64,000 nt of DNA from Tanypteryx hageni. Lineage: Eukaryota > Arthropoda > Insecta > Odonata > Petaluridae. The DNA is taken from contig CM054116.1 in the NCBI GenBank assembly GCA_028673005.1, forward strand, positions 78,628,572-78,692,571. Reading direction: 5' to 3'. Each line of letters opens with the position of its first letter. Within the stretch, counting starts at the first letter, position 1. The translations under genes and the position numbers were made by a program. The notes beneath the pieces were generated by a model, which saw nothing but the letters and a program-made list of their open reading frames with translations, ran no database searches and was not told where the DNA came from. Below are positions 33,167-44,556 of the stretch, in pieces.

Positions 33167-33832
33167 CCCTTAAATACTACACTTCTAAAAAACCACGCTA
33201 CTACTACACATGGGTGAATTTTCATCGGGCAGCTTTCGTATGCAGATTTGGTATGAATAAATGTTTTTAACAACAAGTAGTGATGTTTTTATTAAAAATG
33301 TTCATATCTTGTACCGCACACATAAGTAGCGCAAAATTGGTAATGATATAAAATGAGTTTTAACAAAAAATATTTAAAATCATCTTATGAAGAGCTATCT
33401 TCTGATCTATTTTTAATAGTTTTCACATTATATTACGATGTTGACCACAAACGAACTGCTTGCATGATGTGGACTTCACCGAATATAGTTTGTATCAACA
33501 TTTAAATGAAAAAGAAACTTCTAAATTTCCACTAAAAATAATCTTTCCACAAAGTGGAGCCTTCCCAAGTGGACTTTATTGTATCAACATGATTTTTTTT
33601 TTCGCAGCGGTAATATATAAAAGCCACAAAAATGTTTTGAGCTCCACTTTAGAAAGATATCTAAGACAACGACACGCTATGACCAAGGTCTAAAAGCAAA
33701 GTGACAACAGTAGGGGAAGACTTAGGGGAAGTCATATCTAAGGAGGGATGATATTTACTCAGTACATTCTTCAGCTATAAGTAAACACAGCTGCTCTGGA
33801 TGTTTTTTCACCCATAGTGTAGTATTTAAGGG
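33167..33832. mobile_element. piggyBac-type non-autonomous element, 666 bp
   Basis: Ends are CCCTTAAATACTACAC and, inverted, CCCTTAAATACTACAC, with a further shared subterminal ATGGGTGAA. It is flanked by TTAA (33163-33166) and CTAA (33833-33836), a TTAA target duplication with one substitution. The parental copy at 41466-41470 lacks it. The 77-codon open frame inside shows no piggyBac motif. Confidence 0.9.
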
Positions 33833-34349
33833 CTAAGGAGCTAGAAGATGAAAATTTTTTTCGTTTACTATTAAAAAACTTAGCTCTTGCAGATGGTTTG
33901 GTCGAAAGTGATTCATCACCAGATGGATTCTCTACCATTTATAATCTTTTTAAGAAGGGATTTCCATATCATGGCGTATCTGAAATTGAAAGAGAAGTAG
34001 ACCAAAAGTATTCATACATTTCATCAATATTCCTTCTGCTTTCTGTCACAAAGGGAAAGACACCCATGTGTCATTCACAGCTTTGTGAAAATTTACAGTA
34101 TGATTCACAAGTCAAAATAAAATGTTTTTTTAGAATGTTGCATAGAGCGTGCTGACCGATGAGGCCACAAATGTTTAACATCAATAATAGAAGAAGATTT
34201 TGTTGCTAGTGCAATTAACAGGCTGCTCGGGCAACCTAAAGAGTTTGTTGTATCCAAAACTCCCATGAAAATGATTTTTGATTCTCCAGGGCAGACAGAT
34301 AAATTGAGGATAGACTTTAGAACATTAGAGGTGGAAAACGAAGCTCTAC

Positions 34350-34750
34350 ATTTTACTTACCTTGTTATGAAGCTTCTAAGATATTTGGAGTCTGAAATTT
34401 GTTCTAAAGACTTTCCACCAAGTTTTCTTCTTTTCCCGATATTCGCATGATCTTGGATTTTTCTGTACTTTCATTACATATATTCTGCCTGCTATTGCAA
34501 GTCTCTTTTCTATGAACTGCATAACCTTATCAAGGTGGGAGGGTTTGTGTACTCTTATGAACCAAAGAGCTATGCCAGCACGAGATAATTCTCCTGGTAT
34601 GACCACCCAAGACGGAAAGGTCTGAGGGGAAGAGTCAGACTGTTGGGGTTTTACGTCCCCCTGTGCAAGGGCAGCAGCTTGCACAGTACCTCTGTAGGTG
34701 GTAATCATGTGGATCTGAACAGCTACAGATGGGTAATCACTCTTGAGATA
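34350..34750. other. Repeat-like sequence, minus open frame of 130 codons
   Basis: A minus-strand open frame (34768-34376) contains QAAALAQGDVKPQQSDSSPQ but no family was recognised. It directly precedes the LINE fragment and may be part of the same or another element. Not called as a gene. Confidence 0.3.
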
Positions 34751-34755
34751 CTGCG

Positions 34756-35200
34756 ATGAGGAAAGCAAGGAGAAACTACCTCATTATATTTCCCATGATA
34801 GGGCTGACAAGCTGCAAATACATTGAGGTGCTATATGACAAAGAAGGCAAACCAGAAAATATTGAATTAGATGAAAAAGAGTATGTAGAAAAAGACCAGC
34901 TAGGACCAAGCATTCCCAAGCCTGAAGTTAAAAGAGCAATTTATGACAAGAAAAGAAGGAAGGCTGTTGGGAGTGATGATATACCAGTGAATGTTCTTAA
35001 GGTTTTAGGGTCGAAAGCAGTTAAGAAACTCACAAAATTCTTTAACCAAGTATATGTCACTGGCATATGGCCTGAAGATTTTTTTAGATGTTGTTATGGT
35101 ACCACTGGAGAAAAAGAAAAATGCAAAAAGTTGTAAGGATTACAGAACTATTATTTAATTTCTCATACAGCTAAAGTTCTAACCAGAATAATAACCAAAA
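34756..35200 (+). pseudogene. LINE reverse transcriptase fragment
   Basis: Reads PKPEVKRAIYDKKRRKAVGS DDIPVNVLKVLG, then KKLTKFFNQVYVTGIWPEDF, followed in another frame by LEKKKNAKSC and KDYRTI..LISHTAKVLTRI. This is the RT finger region (K.A.G.D.IP, then the YR.ISL motif). One frameshift near 35080 and later stops. Confidence 0.85.
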
Positions 35201-35662
35201 TTTGCTTGATAATGACATTTTCCTAGATGCAATTTATGCTGATGCCAGTTACTGTGCACTGTTGACTCCCGAGCAACTTCTACTTGCAAAAGAGGTTTGA
35301 AGGCTGTTGCACAATAACATTTGTTAGAGGAGAAATGAAATGCCCTAGAAATAGCTGAAATACTTGATCTGATTTAAAATTTGCATGTACTTTGTTGTAA
35401 ATTATGAGCAAAACAAATAAAGAAATAGAAAATAGTCATTAAAATGAAAAATAATTAGTTGAAACTTCAAAATTTGGCTGACCTAGGAAATTAGTACCTG
35501 GAGCTGCAGCTAAGCTCCCAAATCTCAGCCCTGGGAAAACAAGATTGAAAAGGTATACTCCATGTTGGAGTACACAGTTTCCAAATGCGTTCTTTGAGAT
35601 TTCACAATGTTCTCAATATTTTTCGCTCAGATGAGAATTTAATGAGAAGCAAGCGAGGTACA
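35201..35662. other. No feature recognised
   Basis: AT-rich sequence between the LINE fragment and a tandem array. Confidence 0.35.
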
Positions 35663-36106
35663 TTGTAAACTACATGTAGGTCTTTATGTAAAGTAGTCAT
35701 AATTATTGTCCGATTATAACCAAAATTGAAATCGGTTGATCAATTTTAGCAAAACTCCCCTATACCAAATTTCATCAAAATACATCAAGCGGTTCCCGAG
35801 TTGAAACAAAGGAGCACTGTCAACTACTTGTAGGTCTTCATGTAAAGTGGTCGTAATTTTTGCCTGATTTTAACCAAAATTGAAATCAGTTGACCAATTT
35901 TAGTAAAACTTCCCAATACGAAATTTTATTAAAATACGTCAAGCAGTTCCCGAGTTGAAACAAAGAAACATTGTAAGTCTTCATGTAAAGTGGTCATCCT
36001 TGTTGTCCGATTTTGACCAAAATTGAAATCGGTCGACTAATTTTAGAAAAACTTCCCAATGCCTAATTTCATTATAATACATCCAGCAGTTTCCGAGTTT
36101 TAACAT
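35663..36106. repeat. Tandem repeat, three units of about 135-155 bp
   Basis: Units start near 35663, 35818 and 35971. Each has GTAGGTCTTCATGTAAAGTGG, a GATTTTAACCAAAATTGAAATC box, GACCAATTTTAG.AAAACT, and TCAAGCAGTTCCCGAGTTGAA. The last unit runs into GGACAGACAAACGGAAACGACC, a phrase commonly seen at the ends of dispersed repeats. Confidence 0.85.
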
Positions 36107-36189
36107 TCGTAAGGACAGACAAACGGAAACGACCTCCCCTATATGCATTCACTTTGTGCAAGAATGCATAATAAAACTCACACCCATAT

Positions 36190-36715
36190 TGGTACTTCTC
36201 TATTAACTGGGCCCACAGATGCTGGTCCCATCAATGATGAGAAAGTAGTGAAATATGGAACAGCTACCGGAGGCAGCAGTGGTGACAGTAGAACCATAAA
36301 TGGTAGGAAAGCTGCAAGACATAGCAGTACAACGTCATACACTTGGAAGCACTCTGTGTTTCTGCAGAAACTTCACGCTTGCTTCCTCTCCAAATAGCAA
36401 TTCATGATACTTTAGAGGAGGCATTTTAAGCAGAATATAAAACACTGAAGAAACGAATGAGGATGAGTAAAAGCAGTGAAGATCAACTCATTCCCAACCC
36501 AACCCAGGGGTGAGAACAAAGTGAATGTGCACAGAAGACCAATCCAGAACTAACCAAACCTGGGAGGCCAACGACAGGAATTCTCCTAAAGCTGTCATCT
36601 TTCTTTAGTTTGAACTTCCCATATTATGTAGATATGACGTAGTACCATTTCTTGCCGCTTTCTCGTCATCGATTGCACCAGCATCCATTGGCCCAGTTAA
36701 TAAAGAAATACCCTC
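36190..36715. repeat. Inverted repeat, possible MITE
   Basis: TATTAACTGGGCCCACAGAT..GCTGGTCCCATCAATGATGA..GAAAG at about 36205-36250 is mirrored by the inverse complement of 36625-36712. Arms are about 85 bp with roughly 80 percent identity by eye. The 84-codon frame at 36143 falls across the left arm and is not considered real. Confidence 0.6.
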
Positions 36716-37240
36716 ATACCTTGTGTGAAAATTTCTGAACTGTCCTCTATCATGTTTGCCAATTGTAGTTTTCAAAATTAATAGTAACTATTTTCCTTTA
36801 AGTATTTATGTCAGAAAAAAGGAATTTGATAGCTGACACTAGAAGTTTCAATGTAATTCTCCAATAGAAGTAATGTTACCTTACCAATAAACATGATTTA
36901 AAATAAGGAACTGCAAGCTAATTTACTAGAAATTTAAATGACAAAGCAAATATAAGCAATAAATTCTTTTTATATTAACCCTCAACTGGTATCATTGGGT
37001 CAAAATTGGTCTGACAGGTTTTGTTAGCATGATTTTTATTATTTATACTAATAGAGTGGGGAATCTAGGATTCCTGCAGTTCGAGGTAAGACATTAAAGG
37101 TAAAAGTTTTTGCTCCCAATTTGTTTTTCTAAATACATACATTATTTAAAACTTTCGTGTCATACCAGCTGTTTCTTTTTAACAAGTTTTCTAAAGCCAT
37201 ACCTAAAATGGAAACCAATTGGTGCACTAAACAATCTAGC
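36716..37240. other. AT-rich gap
   Basis: Nothing recognised between the inverted repeat and the next LINE remnant. Confidence 0.3.
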
Positions 37241-37244
37241 TCAT

Positions 37245-38930
37245 GAAGGTCATTTTGAGTTGGTTGGTTTAAAAATAGAAAATTTCTATATTGTGTGTTT
37301 ACAGGCCTCCAAATGGTGAAATGGATGTTTTTATGGATAATATGCATCAAGTCCTGAATTTTTTGTGAAAACAGGTGACGAGTATTGTGTAATAGGTGAT
37401 TTTAATATTGATTTTTTAGATGAGAAAAATGGTTATACTAGGAATCTTTTGCTACTCTTAAGTATGTTTGGCTGCAAATTTCTCATCAAGAAAACCACAA
37501 GACCAAGTAGTAACAGTTGTATAGACAATGTTATTACAAATACTGCAAATTCTACTGCTCATGTAGTAATTTCCGAACTGTCAGACCATTACCCCATTAT
37601 TTTTAACTATATAAAGGAAATTTTGGAAGGTAAAATCCGCATCAGGATGTGTAGGGATTTAAATATGAGTAACATAAGTTTTGTAAGCACTTGAGTAATT
37701 TAAAATGGAATGAAATCCATGAGGATTCAGAATGTTACTTTATGAACTTTTGGAATATTTTTATGGGTAGCTTTGAGTTCTTTTTTCCCTACAAGACTGC
37801 TTAAAAAATATTAAACAAAGAAAAGGCTACCCTGGTACACAGATAATCTAAAATTAAAGAAAAAAAAACTTAAAAATTTCAATACAAATATCTGATCAAA
37901 ACTGCCAAAGTACACGTGAATCATTACGGAAACTCACGAAAGAATATAAATTAGCAATAAATAAAGCAAAACTAGAATATAATGACAGGTCAATACTTAC
38001 AGCCAATAATAAGTCTAAGCAAAGTTGGTCTATCATAAACTCCATAAAAAGTATAAAATCCAAGTAAAATTCCTCGTCACCACAGGTATTTGCTAAGTAT
38101 TGGGAATTATCTGTCACAGATATACATAAAAATTTCACTCAAACTACTAATGATGTTGTTTCCTATCTTAAAAATAATAAACTAAGTGGCATAAACTGTA
38201 AAAATGCTACAAATTGTGGCAAATCTTTTTTTCTTCATCCAGCAACAGAAGAGGAAGTAAATACGATTATTCTAAAGCTAAGTAATTCAAATACCTGTGA
38301 TATTTATGGGTTAAATTCTAATGTTGTAAAGCATGCTAGGGAATTTGTAAAAAAGCCATTAACCAAACTAATCAATAACTCTTTTATCACAGGTATCTAT
38401 CCATCTGTTTCGACAAAAATAAAGTGTTGCCTATCCATAAAAAGGGTCCAATAAATGATCCTGCAAATTACTGACCAATAGCAATAAGTCCTATCTTGTC
38501 CAAAGTATATGAAATGGCTATAATAGGCAGATTAAATACTTTTATTGAAACGCAGGACATACTAAATGACAGGCAGTTTGGTTTCAGAAAAGGTAGGAAT
38601 ACTATAGATCTAGTAGCTAAAGCCATATCATTTATAGTAAATGGCTTTGAGGAGAAGCTTCTGATTGAAGGTATTCTGTATGACCTTACTTAAGCTTTTG
38701 ATTGCTCATCAAGATTCTTCTTGCCAAATTAAATCACTATGGTTTCAGAAGCAAAATTTATGATTTAATCAAATCTTTTCTAAGCAATAGACTTCATGTT
38801 GTGGTAACTAAAAATGGAAAATCCGAAAACTTTAACAAAACCCATGGTCTGCCTCAGGGCTCAATACTGGGTCCTCTTCTTTTTATATTATACGTTGATG
38901 ATTGCCCAGGAAATATTATGTCATATACCC
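37245..38930 (+). pseudogene. Non-LTR retrotransposon remnant: endonuclease plus RT
   Basis: The endonuclease part reads VYRPP..-like sequence near 37300, then CVIGDFNIDFLDEKN, SCIDNVITNT and ISELSDHYPIIFNY at 37385-37620 (GDFN and SDH are catalytic motifs of the apurinic endonuclease-like domain). The RT follows: EEEVNTIILKLSNSNTCDIY at 38250, PILSKVYEMAIIGRL at 38490, RQFGFRKGRNTIDLV at 38570, EGILYDLT.AFD at 38670 with a stop where Lys is expected, LPQGSILGPLLFILYVDD at 38850. Clade is CR1/jockey-like. Multiple stops and frameshifts. It is cut at 38930 by a hAT end. Confidence 0.9.
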
Positions 38931-40380
38931 AGTGGTGGATTTCAGCCGGTTCGTGCGAACCTGTTCCTAGAATTTCCAGAGTTCACCGAACCGGTCCTTA
39001 ATTCTTTCAGATACCGACGTCGATATTCCTTCGATATCAAGTACATTGATAAACACATCACACTGTGGCTTTAAATGAACAGATCTTTTAACAACAGTAA
39101 TACAGTTAATCCAACAGCAACTTTCACGAGCAGCTAGTTTAAGACCTACAAAGAAGCTAATTGTATTACATTGCATCATCTGCCAAACGTCTCTTTAGGC
39201 CCAAGTTCGAAGGCAGCCACAGCGCTGCACTGAGGAATCCTGAAGAACTAAAGATGTGCCATTGTGTACGTCTTTTCAGTGTCAAGCCACAGTAGCAGAC
39301 GGTGTGTTTCTCGTGCTTCCCATCAAAAAATTTTTAAAAAATCGTTCTTTGAACATGTTTGTATTTACACCATAGCTAGATCTTCGGGTCAAGATCCAAC
39401 TGAAGGAGGCAACCCTGCGCTTCCCCTTCTGGTACTTCCTCCTGATGCGACTGTTGCATCGCTACAAGCTGCAGGTATATTACTATTTGTTATAATTGTC
39501 ATTAATTATTCATTTTTACTATTTACATAAAATTACGGAATATAGAAAAAGTAAAGTTTTCCCGAAAAAAATCAAATTCGAAATCTAAATATTTTCAAAA
39601 CTTATTATCAAAGTAGGTACTTTTTCAATTGTCTTTATGTTATGACATCTTGTTCCAATGAGCAATGTTAAAAATTATTATTAATATAATTTAATAAAAT
39701 ATATTAAAGTGTATTTATGTATTGTAATATTCCCGGAATCCTAATGTTTAATATATTTGTTCATTCATGTATATAGTATTGTTTATGAAGAAAAGTAATT
39801 CAGTAAATCTTAGGACACCTTAGTGATGGTGTCATAAAAGGTAAGCCTTAATATTCTAGGGTTTTTTAAAATTTAATATAGAAAATGCCCAAGGAGCATA
39901 ATGCTTTCGTGTTTATGGGTTAATAATACGTTTATTATAATAAATAAATAATAATAAAATTTATACATTTCAGTCCCAAAAATGAAGCAACAACATGTTT
40001 TATTGGATTTTTTAAGAAAAAACCGAGATCTGAAATTTCAAATGAGGATCCCAATGAACATCTAACACCAACAGGTGATGAAATTTCCACTACTAATACC
40101 GTGAAAATCAGAGATGAAGATCCAGCAACTGCTCTTCCTCATTGCTGGAGCATGAAGCAGGTCGAACAATTCCAGAAAAAATATGATGGCTTGGTTGTTC
40201 ACAATAAGAAACTGGGTTGTGATCACTGTGAAAAATTTGATTCCATAAACATGAAGGGAATTCATGTATCGATGGAATGGAGAAGCTGCAGTATTGAAGC
40301 ATCAGGACAAAATAAAACTGTCAAGCAAGCATCTCTCAGAAAAAAAATGAATTAACACTTTTCATCGAAGGCACACCATA
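38930..40380 (+). mobile_element. hAT element (KIAA1586/ZMYM-like), 5' half
   Basis: Begins CAGTGGTGGATTTCAGCCGG, a hAT-type terminus, inside the LINE. At 39975-40355 it encodes CFIGFFKKKPRSEISN.. and LPHCWSMKQVEQFQKKYDGL, VVHNKKLGCDHCEKFD.., QNKTVKQASLRKKMN: the zinc-finger region of KIAA1586-like hAT transposases. A stop follows and a (TA)n tract at 40403 marks loss of the rest. The ribonuclease-H-like domain and right end are missing. Confidence 0.75.
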
Positions 40381-41035
40381 TATGCGTGAAACAATTGGAA
40401 GATATATATATATATATATTTTCTCTATACCATAAATGAAACAAGTGCATTAAATTAATATAATTTAAATTAACAAAAACTCGGGCCATTTTGACCCAAC
40501 GGATGAAAATCAAGCAATTATAACAAATAGCAGTGAAGTTATGGATACACCAAAGAGTATATGATAAAGATCAGCTGACATTCTTTATTATTAGAATATT
40601 TATAAAAAATTATTAATTTTAGGAAATGCTGACAAATTTCTTCCCCCGTATAATACTTATAAGATTTTTGTTTGTGTAAATATTATTTAAGTTTTCTATG
40701 TTGTTTAATTTGTCTCTCACTTTAGTTGTCACACTATTTTTTTCTTGACGTTGTGTGGAACTTATGATATGCTCCATGTCTGTAAATGACCAACAGCTAA
40801 TAAATTTATTATTATTACAAGTTAACACATTTAAAGGATCTCATCAAATACTGTAGCATTGCATTGATGGTAGTTTTGTTAAGGTTTTCAATACATATTT
40901 ATCCACTAGAAGGACGTGTAAACGATATTGGGATGTATGAACTGAGAGGCTGACATGAGATACGACACAACGAATTATAGCAGTAACTAAGCATTCATCA
41001 TTAGATTGTTTTTAGAGATGATATAACAACAGATC
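40381..41035. other. 5' flank of the NuMA-like gene
   Basis: AT-rich. A (TA)n tract at 40403-40419. The promoter of the NuMA-like gene is expected between here and 41377, but no core promoter element could be fixed. Confidence 0.35.
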
Positions 41036-41376
41036 AAATCTCACCCATTCTTTATGCATTTGTATATCTGTTGGAAAGAAAGAAATTTTACTTCACATAG
41101 TATTAGACATTGAAATTCATTAACAGACTAATGCTCACTGATTATCTCTGATTCTCAAGAAGCGATCCATTTTTTAAATTTGGAACGAAACAAATGAAAA
41201 CAGAAAATAACATTTTGAAGAAAAACCGTTAATGACGTAACGTTCAACGGAGCATTGTTTGAATGCAAGCTAGATATGCAGTGAAGTAATTTCCTTATTG
41301 TTAGTGAAGTGACTTAGAAAGTTATCGATGATACTGGAGATTATTATAAGTGAATCTGTTTTATCTGGATTGTAAG

Positions 41377-42078
41377 ATGATTCAACCTAGCAGAATGTAT
41401 TTACATAAGTGGAACGAAGCTTTAGTGGACTGGGTCAACTGTCTTGGTTTGACTGACCGAATAAAAGATCTTCGAGAGCTTAAAAATGGACATTTTTTTC
41501 GGTTACTTTTAAAAAACTTAGCTCTTTCAGATGGTTTTATTAATAGTGATTTATCACTTGACGGACTCACTGTCGTATATGACCATTTGGAGAAGGAATT
41601 TCCGCATTATGGTGTATGTGAAATTGAAAGAGAAGTAGACACAGAGGTTTCATACATTTCTTCATTATTGCTTCTGCTTTCTGTCACAAAAGGAAAGAAC
41701 CCCATGTTTCGTTCACACCTTTGTGAAGATTTGCAGCATGATTCACAAGTCAAAATAAAATGCTTTTTAGAAAGTTGTTTAGAGCGTTGTGACCGACTAG
41801 ACCACAAACATTTAAAATCTATAATAGAAGGAGATTTTGTTGCAAGTGAAACTACCAGACAATGCAGGCATTCTAAAGAGTTTGGATTACCCAAAACACC
41901 ACTGAAAGTGTTTTTTGATTCTCCCAGGCAGACGGATAAATTGACGAGAGACCTTAGAAGGTTAGAGGCAGAACATGAAGCTCTACAGATTGAAAAGATG
42001 GAGTTGGAAGATGAACTTAGAAGTGAGAAAGAAAAGCGAGAGCAAATTGAGGGAAATTTACAGTTGAAGAACGAACAG
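41377..42078 (+). CDS. NuMA/Mud-like spindle protein, coding exon 1
   Basis: 234 codons from the first ATG (an in-frame TAA lies at 41347-41349) to a donor at 42079 (GTATAC). Residues 1-150 form a Hook-like N-terminal domain: LHKWNEALVDWVNCLGLTDR, a leucine-rich LLLKNLALSDGF segment and EVSYISSLLLLLSVTKGK. The spacing and motifs (LV-WVN-L, LLLL-S-) match the N-terminus of NuMA better than Hook or Girdin. Coiled coil starts near residue 190 (KLTRDLRRLEAEHEALQIEK). NuMA/Mud proteins link dynein to the cell cortex and spindle poles. In-frame continuation into the exons at 43319, 59679 and 63709 is supported by phases. The 3' end lies outside the window. Identity as NuMA/Mud orthologue is inferred from the domain and coiled coil, not from a search. 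Confidence 0.85.
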
Positions 42079-43318
42079 GTATACTTAGTTAAATATCATC
42101 AGTATCCCAACGCGCCTAAAAATTACTGCATTTTTATAGTCATTTAACGATATTTTCTTAAAATAATTTATGGTAATTTAAGAAAATTCACCCAATTTAT
42201 TTAACTGTTTTTTACTCGTAATATGTTATGCTTGAGTTTCCAGTTAAACAAAGTATATACATCCAAAATACTTAACGTTTTTCTTCGTGTACTGTAGGTT
42301 TGAGTGTGAGTTTACCTATTTTTATTTCACCTCCTTTACATTAACGAAATCGAAGCACTCATTGAATAGTAATTTTAAATACTCTATGTCCATATTAGTG
42401 TAAGTAACATTAGTGAATATTTGACAAGCATTAAAAGGCAGTATTTGGTTATTTCAATAAGTATTGATTAATCCATCACTTCGAGTAAAAAAATCCAATG
42501 CCTTAATACCTTATTGTTTTATAGTATTCTTTTCTTAGTTAAACCCTAATTATCGAACGATATCAGTCCTGAGCTTTTACATTTTGTTTTATTTGAATTT
42601 TTATCAACAGTGAACATCTGATTGCATTGATAATAAATGCTGATTGCCTATTCAAAGATTATCATATATATTTTTATTGCATATATAGTTACTATATTAT
42701 TCTATTCAAAATGATGATATTGCCTTAGTGGCACTTTGATAATTTTATTTTAAATAACCAATCGTCTCATGATGATCTAAGATTTTATTTATAGAAATGG
42801 TACTATTTTATTTCCTAGAATTTCTTTATAACAAAAAAGGAAACTCCCTAGTGTGTCAACATTTACCTTATTAACATTTATCAGTACATTTTAAATGATT
42901 TATTAACAACAGTTTTATAAAGTGTTACTTAATTAATTATTCTCTGTATATTTTTAATGATTCAAATTGACATTCATGTTATAACCAAGTAGATAAAGCG
43001 TTCATTTATGACATTAAAGTGCCAGTTCCAAATTTTTAAAGCAAGTCACATGGTTTCACTTACTTAGTTTTACCAAATTAGTTTTTTTGCATTTACTATT
43101 TCTTGCTCTAATCAAATTCTACAGGCTTTGCATGTATTCAAATCCCAATGCATTAAAATGTATCATTAAATTAAAATAGGAAGAGCCTCAGTAATTTTTG
43201 TGAAAATTGAATCCTTTTCAAGCTATGAACCATCAACCTTAATAAGATGAGCTGGTTCTTTATATTAAAGTTATTTTCTCTCCTTACCATAATGCTATTG
43301 AATTATCTTGAATTATAG
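42079..43318. other. Intron 1 of the NuMA-like gene
   Basis: 1240 bp, AT-rich, donor GTATAC and acceptor TTATAG. No repeat or element recognised in it. Confidence 0.7.
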
Positions 43319-43549
43319 GTGGTGAAACTTAGAGAAGAATTGCAGGAGTTTGCTCAGAACATGGAGGCTCATGAGAAAGGAGAAGGAATAGGATCCAATT
43401 ACCATAAAATTAAAGCCCTCAAATCAGAAGTTAAAGAGTTAGAAAGTTATATAAGTGCTTTAACAGAAGAAAAGTCAATTATTAATGATGAGAAAGTAAA
43501 GTTGCAGGAGAAATTATCAGTTTTTCAAAGTAAATGCAAGGAATTGGAG
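43319..43549 (+). CDS. NuMA-like gene, coding exon 2
   Basis: Exactly 77 codons in phase 0, VVKLREELQEFAQNMEAHEK to QSKCKELE, a continuous heptad-rich coiled coil. Donor GTTAGT. Confidence 0.9.
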
Positions 43550-44041
43550 GTTAGTAAAATTTATTTTCTGTATGTGTTTGTATTCCTAGCTGGCATGGAC
43601 CTGGCCCCTCCATCTTTGCCTTCCCCTCCTGCTGAATCGTACATTTTTAAAAATTAATAAGTATTTTGTTTTTTTAAATAAAAAATTACCTTTGATTTGT
43701 CTCACAAAAATGAATCAGCTGCTCCATTGTTTACATATTTTGTCCTTTATTTTAGAAGATTTAAGATAATTATTTTTAATAGTTAATAAAAATAAAAATT
43801 TTAACTATTGTTTTTATTACTGAATCTCAAAAATATAAATGATCTATTTGCAATTACAGAAACGAAGGATAAGTAGAAATACATTCCGCCAATGGATGGC
43901 AATATGGTATATGACTGATCTTTCTTAAATGAAACAACTCATTTAATAACTCAAAAGTTGACACTGCATTTTTTGGAAAAGGTTACATTTAGGTTTTAAA
44001 AACCATAAAATTCCTCATATTTTTCATTTGAAGTTTTTTTA

Positions 44042-44143
44042 GTGAAAAGTGGGGGGTCGACTTATACGGCGAATATGTCTAGTCATGTATTTACAATCCA
44101 AAAAATCGAGGTCGACTTATATGCCGGCATATATGGTATTTTT
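44042..44143. mobile_element. Terminus of an ATATAAGTCGAC-type TIR element
   Basis: GTCGACTTATATGCCGGCAT followed by ATATGGTA is the inverse of the CCATATATCATGGCATATAAG end at 20045. A second, shorter GGTCGACTTATACGGCGAAT lies 60 bp to the left, giving a direct pair. Only one end is present. Confidence 0.5.
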
Positions 44144-44149
44144 CCTCCA

Positions 44150-44556
44150 AACAATTCATTTCCCCATTACGTACTGTATAATTCCGTCAACGATTCCAAG
44201 GCGACTCTAGGAGCCATTGGTGCTTTATCCCAGCTTATAACATCAAACTTGCATAAAAAACGTTTTTCTCAGGCGAAATTCTTTGTGAAGTTGAACTCTG
44301 TAGATCCATAGATAAATTGGAGGCTGTGTGACATGTGATACCATCTGGAAGAATTATCGCTACAAACCCAGTCCATGCCACATGAAAAACCTTTTCCTCC
44401 CATTGACTTTAATTTATGATATAATGTTGTGTACAAATACATTTTACCTGACCCTCCAGAACCATCTATGAAAGAGCAGCTTTGAATACCTTCGTTCAAA
44501 GAATTAACTATTTGATTTGTGGCAAATAATTGTTGTTCATTAAAATTTTGCCACAT
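44150..44556 (-). pseudogene. Helitron PIF1-like helicase fragment
   Basis: Minus-strand frame reads FNEQQLFATNQIVNSLNEGI, then SFIDGSGGSGKMYLYTTLYH: a PIF1-family Walker A (normally G-P-G-G-T-G-K-T). Further down, in another frame, WDKAPMAPRVALE carries the Walker B region (normally WDEAPM), with Lys in place of the catalytic Glu. PIF1 helicases of this type are the C-terminal part of Helitron RepHel proteins. Frameshifted and lacking the Rep domain. Confidence 0.8.

Larger units (their letters stand above)
32530..34349 (+). pseudogene. Decayed duplicate of NuMA-like exon 1 and its upstream flank
   Basis: Colinear with 41036-41986. The 5' flank (ATGTATTTGTTTATCTG.., TTTTTAAATTTGG.A..AAACA) and the coding part both match: 33845-34140 reads FFRLLLKNLALADGLVESDS, SPDGFSTIYNLFKKGFPYHG, VSEIEREVDQKYSYISSIFL, then frameshifts, with FDSPGQTDKLRIDFRTLEVE at 34277-34340. 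The match stops at GAAGCTCTACA in both. The copy has lost its start region, contains frameshifts, an in-frame stop near 34154 and two transposon insertions (32736-32968 and 33167-33832). It cannot encode the domain. Confidence 0.92.

Noticed and set aside
34376..34768. Minus-strand open frame of 130 codons as a gene
   Set aside because: No recognisable domain, no splice context, and it lies among LINE and duplicate-exon debris.
41350..41376. Upstream start of the NuMA-like frame at 41350
   Set aside because: The codon there is GTG, not ATG, directly after an in-frame TAA. The first ATG at 41377 was used.
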